Positions 58,423-64,000 of a DNA stretch of 64,000 nucleotides are shown piece after piece. A program made the position numbers and the translations under genes. The notes under the pieces are model-generated. The model did not search any database and had not been told where the DNA came from. It was given only the letters and a program-made list of their open reading frames with translations. Every line of letters starts with the position of its first letter. The stretch's first letter is position 1. The stretch comes from Lepeophtheirus salmonis (taxonomy: Eukaryota > Arthropoda > Copepoda > Siphonostomatoida > Caligidae), in contig NC_052136.2 of NCBI RefSeq assembly GCF_016086655.4, positions 56,970,492-57,034,491 on the forward strand, in the 5' to 3' direction.

Positions 58423-59334
58423 CAGGGAGCGGGGATCAAATTGTCGCCAAAATATTTTTCTACAAAAAACAACACAACATATACATTTATTAACTTTTTT
58501 TATTGAAAATCAAAGCTATGACGAGCATATAGGTATAGAGTAGCCATTCATTCGATATAATCACCGTTGGCATCAATAACAGCCTCAATACGGCCTCTGA
58601 ACAGGCCGCAGGCTCTTCTGACCATCTCATTGTCCATGTACCTCCTTACCTCCAATACCTCCTTGATGGAGTCCATCAGGCTGGCTTTGGTGCTATGGGG
58701 ATGTCTGTTGGTATGTCTCTCGACATAGCCCCAGACAAAATAGTCCAAAGGATTAATGTCCAGAGAGTTAGGAGGCCACAAATCCTTGGTTATGACGTCA
58801 TAACAGTTCTCGGTTAACCACTGCATGGAGATTTTGGACACATGGCAGGGTGTTGAGTCCTGTTGCCACGCCCAGGGCCTGTCTCCAGCCACCCCTTGGA
58901 TCCAGGGACCTGGTATGGTCATCCTCAACCATCTTCTTCACCTCGTCGACAAAGTTGGTGTCCCTGACCTTCCTGTCGGCGCCCTCCTCCTTGGGTGCCC
59001 TCTTTATGGTGGCATCAACATCCCAGGTGTCCTTTAGCTTCTTGCGGATACGCTGAACAGTCCGTAAATTCACTCCTAAGGTTAAAGCAATCGTTGAATG
59101 GGAGATTTCACCTCCATTATTAACCAATGCCATGATTACGGCGAGCCTCGAAAGCTCCTCGTTCCACTTATGGCTCTTTATCTCATCATGTGATGACGGT
59201 ATGATGCTAACTGAACTACGTGTCGTCAGCTGACAAAAATAGCTTTCCTATTTGGTAACCGGTTTTTTATTTGATAATGTCGTCTTCAAGTTATCAAGGT
59301 TTAAAGTAGGCGACAGTTTGAGCCCAGCTCCCTG
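58423..59334 (-). mobile_element. Deleted 912-bp mariner-like element with intact termini
   Basis: The ends are cagggagcggggatcaaatt and (reversed) cagggagctgggctcaaact, continuing to tgtcgcc, with TA on both sides. The minus-strand N-terminal domain is well preserved (GGEISHSTIALTLGVNLRTV then QRIRKKLKDTWDVDATIKRA). After a deletion and frameshift near 58920 the frame resumes in the catalytic domain at PWAWQQDSTPCH. It continues with WPPNSLDINPLDYFVWGYVE and the C-terminus MVRRACGLFRGRIEAVIDAN. The first catalytic Asp is gone. The second-to-third spacing is 37 residues. It could still be moved in trans because its ends are intact. Confidence 0.8.
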
Positions 59335-60382
59335 TATATTAGACTTTACTGTAATGACCAAAAGTTGGAAATTTGATATCCCAGAATATTTTGTATTTTA
59401 TTCCTCTACACAAGAAAATAACAATAAAAAGTTTAAAAAAGGTCCTTCAATGACGGATTTTGATTTGAAAATCTGTTGAATGCCGGAAAAAAAATGAAAT
59501 TTGATGTTTTTTTCTTTATAATTATCGATTTAAATCAAGTAAAATTATTTTTATTTTTTTAATTATTATAGATTTAACATATATTTGTTAATAATATTTT
59601 AACAAACTTACTTTAACTTACCTCACGGTATGAATATTTTAGTTCCAAAGATCCTGCCAAAAATAAATATTCTCTTCCGGTGCCGCATATTACGCACAAT
59701 TAATTTTAATTTTCCTTTTGATTTTTACTAATCAAAAGTCGTTTTTTAGTACCAAAGTTCTGATATATTTTTATTAAATATACTTTCATTGTTTATTTAT
59801 GCCAAATAAAACCCTCTTTTATACCAATTTATAATCTTGGAGTATAAAAACTTCTACACTGGAACTTTCTGAACTCTTAAGTACTCTCATTTACTCAAAA
59901 GGAGTTTTGAGGAACCCCAAACTACTTTAAAAGGATGAACCACACATTATTTTGATTGTAATAACCCGTACTTTCCCTGTAGAGTATGGTAGAGAAGAAG
60001 GCCAGTGTTGTTCCAAGAGTAAGCAAGGATAAAACGAAGGTAGCTTCAGAGGCTGCTTGGGATAATATGCTACAAGAAAACGATGCTTGGCAGGTGTACT
60101 AGTGATGTTAAGAGACTTAATGCTGTAGGCTGTGCCAGAGGAGAACATATTTAATAAATTTATAGTTTTTGTATCCTATAGAACTACGTTTTACTTTATT
60201 TACTTTTTTGTAACTCTTTTTCCAGAGCAGGTATGAGCCAATTTTGAGGAGACTATAAATTATAATAACCCCGTAAATATGCCTACATTAAGTACATTTT
60301 TTCTAAAGTTACATCCGGTTGTCTACACAAAAGAGATTCATACCCAATAAGTAATCAAGTAATCTAATATGTATACATATAC
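59335..60382. other. Intergenic, no gene seen
   Basis: AT-rich; a slightly GC-richer patch near 59.98-60.14 kb has only short open frames and no recognised similarity. Confidence 0.4.
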
Positions 60383-61025
60383 TGTAGGGTGGTTTATTTT
60401 TCAACTTTTTTCAAATTTTGATTATGGCTAGTGCGGAAAAGTTGACATATGGTACAAAAATTACCTATAAACATCGCATTGTTTTACGACGTCACCTTTA
60501 GGTGGGACATCGGGCACAAAAACTCTTTATTTCGTTAATTTAATCACTAAAAAGACATTATTAGATTAAATAATTTTGGTAAACATTTTTTTATGCTATA
60601 AAACGCGATTCACCAGTATTTTTTTAATATTTTCTTATGAAACAAAAAAAAACGAATAAATTTAGGAAAATTTGATGCTCCACGTATAGCGCGCATCCTT
60701 TTTTTTACATTTTTAGAGATAATTTAATTTATTATTCTCTATTTTTTCTCTATAGAGTAGCTTGAGAAAAAAAGCTTTATTTAACTTTCTCATAGATTAG
60801 AATAATATCTATCATAATTTATAAATAGAAAATAATTATTAATACAGTATTTTAATCTTTATTGGGTTAATAAAGAACTTTTGTCTCCTGTCAAACTTTG
60901 ACCAAGATTTTCTACATAAAGCTGACATAGTCGGGGAATGAAATTTTACATCGTTTACTTTCTTGCCATGTTACAACTTTTTCAAAATAACCGTGGTCAA
61001 AATTCAAAAACCGTCCTAATGTACA
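60383..61025 (+). mobile_element. GGGCGG inverted-repeat MITE, copy 5
   Basis: Left end tgtagggtggtttatttttc; right end, reversed, tgtacattaggacggttttt. The interior has tttaggaaaatttgatgctc, tctatagagtagcttgagaa and gtctcctgtcaaactttgac. Same orientation as the 52 kb copy. Confidence 0.7.
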
Positions 61026-62069
61026 GTAAAATAATTGTACCTATAGTAAGCCACCCACAACAACTTGAGACTCATATGCATAAAGATATGAACGTATATA
61101 CATGTGTTCTCATGTCTTTTATAACAAAAAGGATTATCCCACTCAGTGCCTTATTTATCTCTTTCACAAGAAATGCCCTTCATTTGCTTGTAGTAGTACA
61201 CATGTAGTTTTAAGCTTTAAAACTACACATATATATATATTGTGATATGAAACTACAACGTCATAACCGATTTTATATCTGGTTTTATCCAAAAGCTTCT
61301 ATCTATAAATAATTATTAATTGTACAAGGCTTATCCAGCAACAAATCCATACAATTGTCGATTAGCCTCTTACTCCAACTTTGATTTCTTATTCCTTCTT
61401 TCTTTGCAAATATGGAGAATCATTCGTCCTTCTGTTGAATGAGTTTCTTTATCTTTATTATTTTGTATAAATAAATAAATATTTTGTCACCATATTTTCC
61501 TTTGAACAAAGTTGATAAACATTGATGACAAGGTATTTTGTGACTTGGAAGAACGGGTGTCACTTAATGATTATATACATAAGTATGTTTATAAACGTTT
61601 ATGGACTCACATAAAAATAAATACATATAAAGATACACGAAAGGAAATTGTTAATTTAATTATAAAAAACTACAATAGAGGGGTTTCACACGACGTCATC
61701 ATTTTGAAAGTCGGCCATCTCGGAAGAGGCATAATCAACTAAATTTTTTTTTTAACATAAAAATCCATGTTTATATCGTACCATGAGGTCATCTCACAAG
61801 TATAAAAAAACATATAGTATTTTGTTGTCAACTGTCAATTTTTTGCATCTTTTCTCCTTATCAGTATTTTGAAAGTTGATTGGTAGAATTTGAATAAGGT
61901 GTTGCTAAGTTGTGAAAAAATTATTGAATAATAATTACATAGCTGAAAAGAATTGGTTAGTTTCTAATTAATCTAGGAGCTTTTTGTCGTTATTTTTTTA
62001 GAATAGGTTGCGATATACTATAAAGGTAACGACGTACTATAATACAACAGTTTAATTTCTTTTATTCTC
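61026..62069. other. Intergenic, no gene seen
   Basis: Contains a short hairpin at about 61204-61230 (gtagttttaa arms). An open frame at 61512-61742 has no recognised similarity. Confidence 0.35.
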
Positions 62070-62343
62070 AATGTCTGTCCTCCAAACATCGAGGCCCTCA
62101 AATCCCTTGTTAGCCAGCACTGGGACACCATGATAGAGGACTATATCCGCAGTGGGTGCCAGGCCTTCCTGCACCACCTGGATGCCATAATTTCTCCTAA
62201 GGGGGCCTACATTAATGATTAAGAGAGCTCAGACACACATTTATTTATACGCTTAATTTTGTTGAAATTCTATTGTGAATTAATCAATTATATCTTGTTG
62301 AAGTTTAAGATTCAAAGTGTTCAGATTTTAATGGACCACTCGG
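62070..62343 (+). mobile_element. 3' fragment of a family-1 element
   Basis: The plus strand encodes the transposase C-terminus without breaks from 62085: NIEALKSLVSQHWDTMIEDY then IRSGCQAFLHHLDAIISPKG and AYIND with TAA at 62220. The right terminus gttcagattttaatggacca, then ctcgg, is followed by TA. The 5' part of the element is missing. Confidence 0.7.
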
Positions 62344-62345
62344 TA

Positions 62346-64000
62346 GAAGTAATATTGAGATTTAGGGATTAATTGGCCGATTATTTATTTATTGTCATAT
62401 TGAGTGCTTATAAATGTTTGAAATTTTGAATCCCATTGAAGTCACTTATTCTATCATTATCATCCCAACAATTTAAACAATGAACTTATTTTTATTAAAA
62501 GCTAAGAGAGGCGTTACCTTCAATTGCATCGTTACTACAACTATAATTGTTCGTCAAAGAAGACGTTAATTCGTCGTTAATTAGAAATCGAATATACTGT
62601 TAGCCTACTTACTGTTTCAGATCGTAGGCTCAAAATATTTTTTTTTTTTTGGGAGCAGATATGACCCAAAAAAATAAATAAGTAGTAGCAGAAATATAAA
62701 GCTTCAAAACAAGAATATATATTCTTGATTTTAGTGATATAACATAAGAAGATAACTAAATAGACTCTACACAGTTTACCCTTACAATAACAAACTCATA
62801 TTTATATATATATATAAGGCTCTTGAAAAGATTTAAATAAAGTATAAGAAAGTAATGTAATCACAAAATAAAAAAATTGTAGCACTTGTTGATTGGTTGT
62901 CGATTAATCGGTGCATTCCTAAAATGAGATCTGATCTTTTTTGTAACAAATTTCAAATCGATATGCAACTTTTGGAAACAATTACATTAAGTATAAAATT
63001 GTGTTTTAGCTGTAATATAGATTCTAAATTGTGGCACAGTAGTCATCATTAATAAATAATGCTAGAAAATAATAGTATTTATAGGAATAATGTAAATAAA
63101 ATTTCAATTATTTAAAAGTATATATTTCTAATTTACTAGTACAAATATATACCATATAAATATTTAGAAAATAAATAATAAATTAAACATAAACTTTTCA
63201 AAGAAGCTCAAACACTTAAAAACGAACAAATTTTAAAGTTTCGTAGTGGCTAAATTACAAGTTTTATAAAGTCAAAATTTTGTGAAAAGTTGGCAAAAGA
63301 TGTGTGATTGGATAAATAAAAATTTCCGCTTAATTTGTTCACAAACAACATTTGTACAAACTAAAAAATGTGCAGTTTGTCGATTTTCTTACGTACACTG
63401 TAAGGCTCATACTGAAGAATTCTTACGGTACGTAAGAATTCTTCAGTTACTGTTTATAATGTCTACAACTGTTGGAACAAGAAAAAAACCAACTTGCCCC
63501 ATTCTTTCTTAAAAAATATATATGATTCTTTCAAAATTATGGCAGCATGGGCTCTCACTTATAGTTATCCATAATGTTTGATGAAAAATAGAATTTAAAT
63601 TTAATTATTTTCAACTAACATAACAAAACAGCTGTTGTTTTTCATTTATTCCATGGCTGAGCCTTGTCTTCTGATATTGTTTTTTCTCTAAGTCCAACTT
63701 AACAATATAAATGTAAACAGAAACGGTTAACCTTCCATTGATGGATCAAATTAAATAGAAGAATCACGAGTAAAAAATTTTGAATATCAAAATTTCAACC
63801 CATCCTTGAATAAAAATTGCAATATTTCTGACTCGTTAGCTGAGCAATTTAGTGAAATTTAAAATTCCTTCCAGCTAATTAGTTAATATTTGCAACCACA
63901 TTTGCACAACGGGATTTTTATTTATTAAATACTTCAATAATGTTGATATTTTCTTTTTAACAAAAAACATAATTTTTTTTTTTTTTTTTTTCATTTTTGA
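62346..64000. other. Intergenic with a strong hairpin
   Basis: No supported gene. At 63411-63447 a 17-bp perfect inverted repeat (arm actgaagaattcttacg) surrounds a 3-nt loop. It lies inside an unrecognised 76-codon plus-strand frame (63282-63512). The window ends in a T run. Confidence 0.45.

Noticed and set aside
63282..63512. 76-codon plus-strand ORF with several cysteines (KKCAVCRFSYVHCKAH)
   Set aside because: The Cys/His spacing fits no zinc-finger class I know, and half of it is the 63411-63447 palindrome; no flanking exon seen.

Overview
This is eukaryotic, very AT-rich DNA (roughly 70% A+T by eye). It has short introns of 62-68 nt, intron-containing genes of animal type, and many decayed Tc1/mariner-like elements. 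The mix suggests an arthropod. The transposase families and base composition fit a parasitic copepod such as the salmon louse (Lepeophtheirus), but that identification rests on memory of such sequences and was not tested by a search.

Two genes are well supported. At 1.8-3.8 kb on the minus strand is a seven-transmembrane receptor of the arthropod B-type muscarinic acetylcholine receptor class; its three C-terminal exons join in frame, and a tentative N-terminal exon lies at 4.0-4.2 kb. At 50.76-52.09 kb on the plus strand is a three-exon leucine-rich-repeat gene of the PPP1R42 type, whose first coding exon I could not find. Several single exon-like ORFs are reported at low confidence: a GPS-like exon (7.4 kb), a disco/basonuclin-like C2H2 finger (20.8 kb), an unidentified broken ORF (28.05 kb), a coatomer-zeta-like fragment (31.05 kb), a possible signal-anchor exon (36.1 kb) and a TMEM230-like exon (5.3 kb).

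The rest is intergenic sequence full of mobile DNA. (1) A Tc1/mariner-like family with a terminal GGTGGTCCATTRAAATCTGA-type sequence is present in at least six defective pieces (16.4, 24.7, 25.8, 28.5, 37.5 and 62.1 kb). (2) Other transposase pseudogenes lie at 6.1, 8.0, 14.0, 17.4, 21.0, 36.5, 43.2, 48.0, 55.4 and 58.4 kb; the three with readable second and third catalytic positions show about 37 residues between them (DD37D-like). (3) A classic mariner relic at 42.7 kb is interrupted by the 43.17-44.34 kb element. (4) A 550-660 bp inverted-repeat MITE with GGGCGGTTT termini occurs five times between 32 and 61 kb, once only 53 bp after the PPP1R42 stop codon. (5) A second dispersed family combines a GC-rich end (CAGGGGCGTCCGC) with an AT-rich, degenerate minisatellite interior, at seven places. 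(6) Smaller dispersed repeats and several perfect or near-perfect palindromes are also present.

No intact transposase, rRNA, convincing tRNA, CRISPR array or bacterial-type operon was seen. No gene cluster or defence-like system is visible. The most unusual material is the organisation of the two non-autonomous repeat families and the rearranged transposon derivatives.
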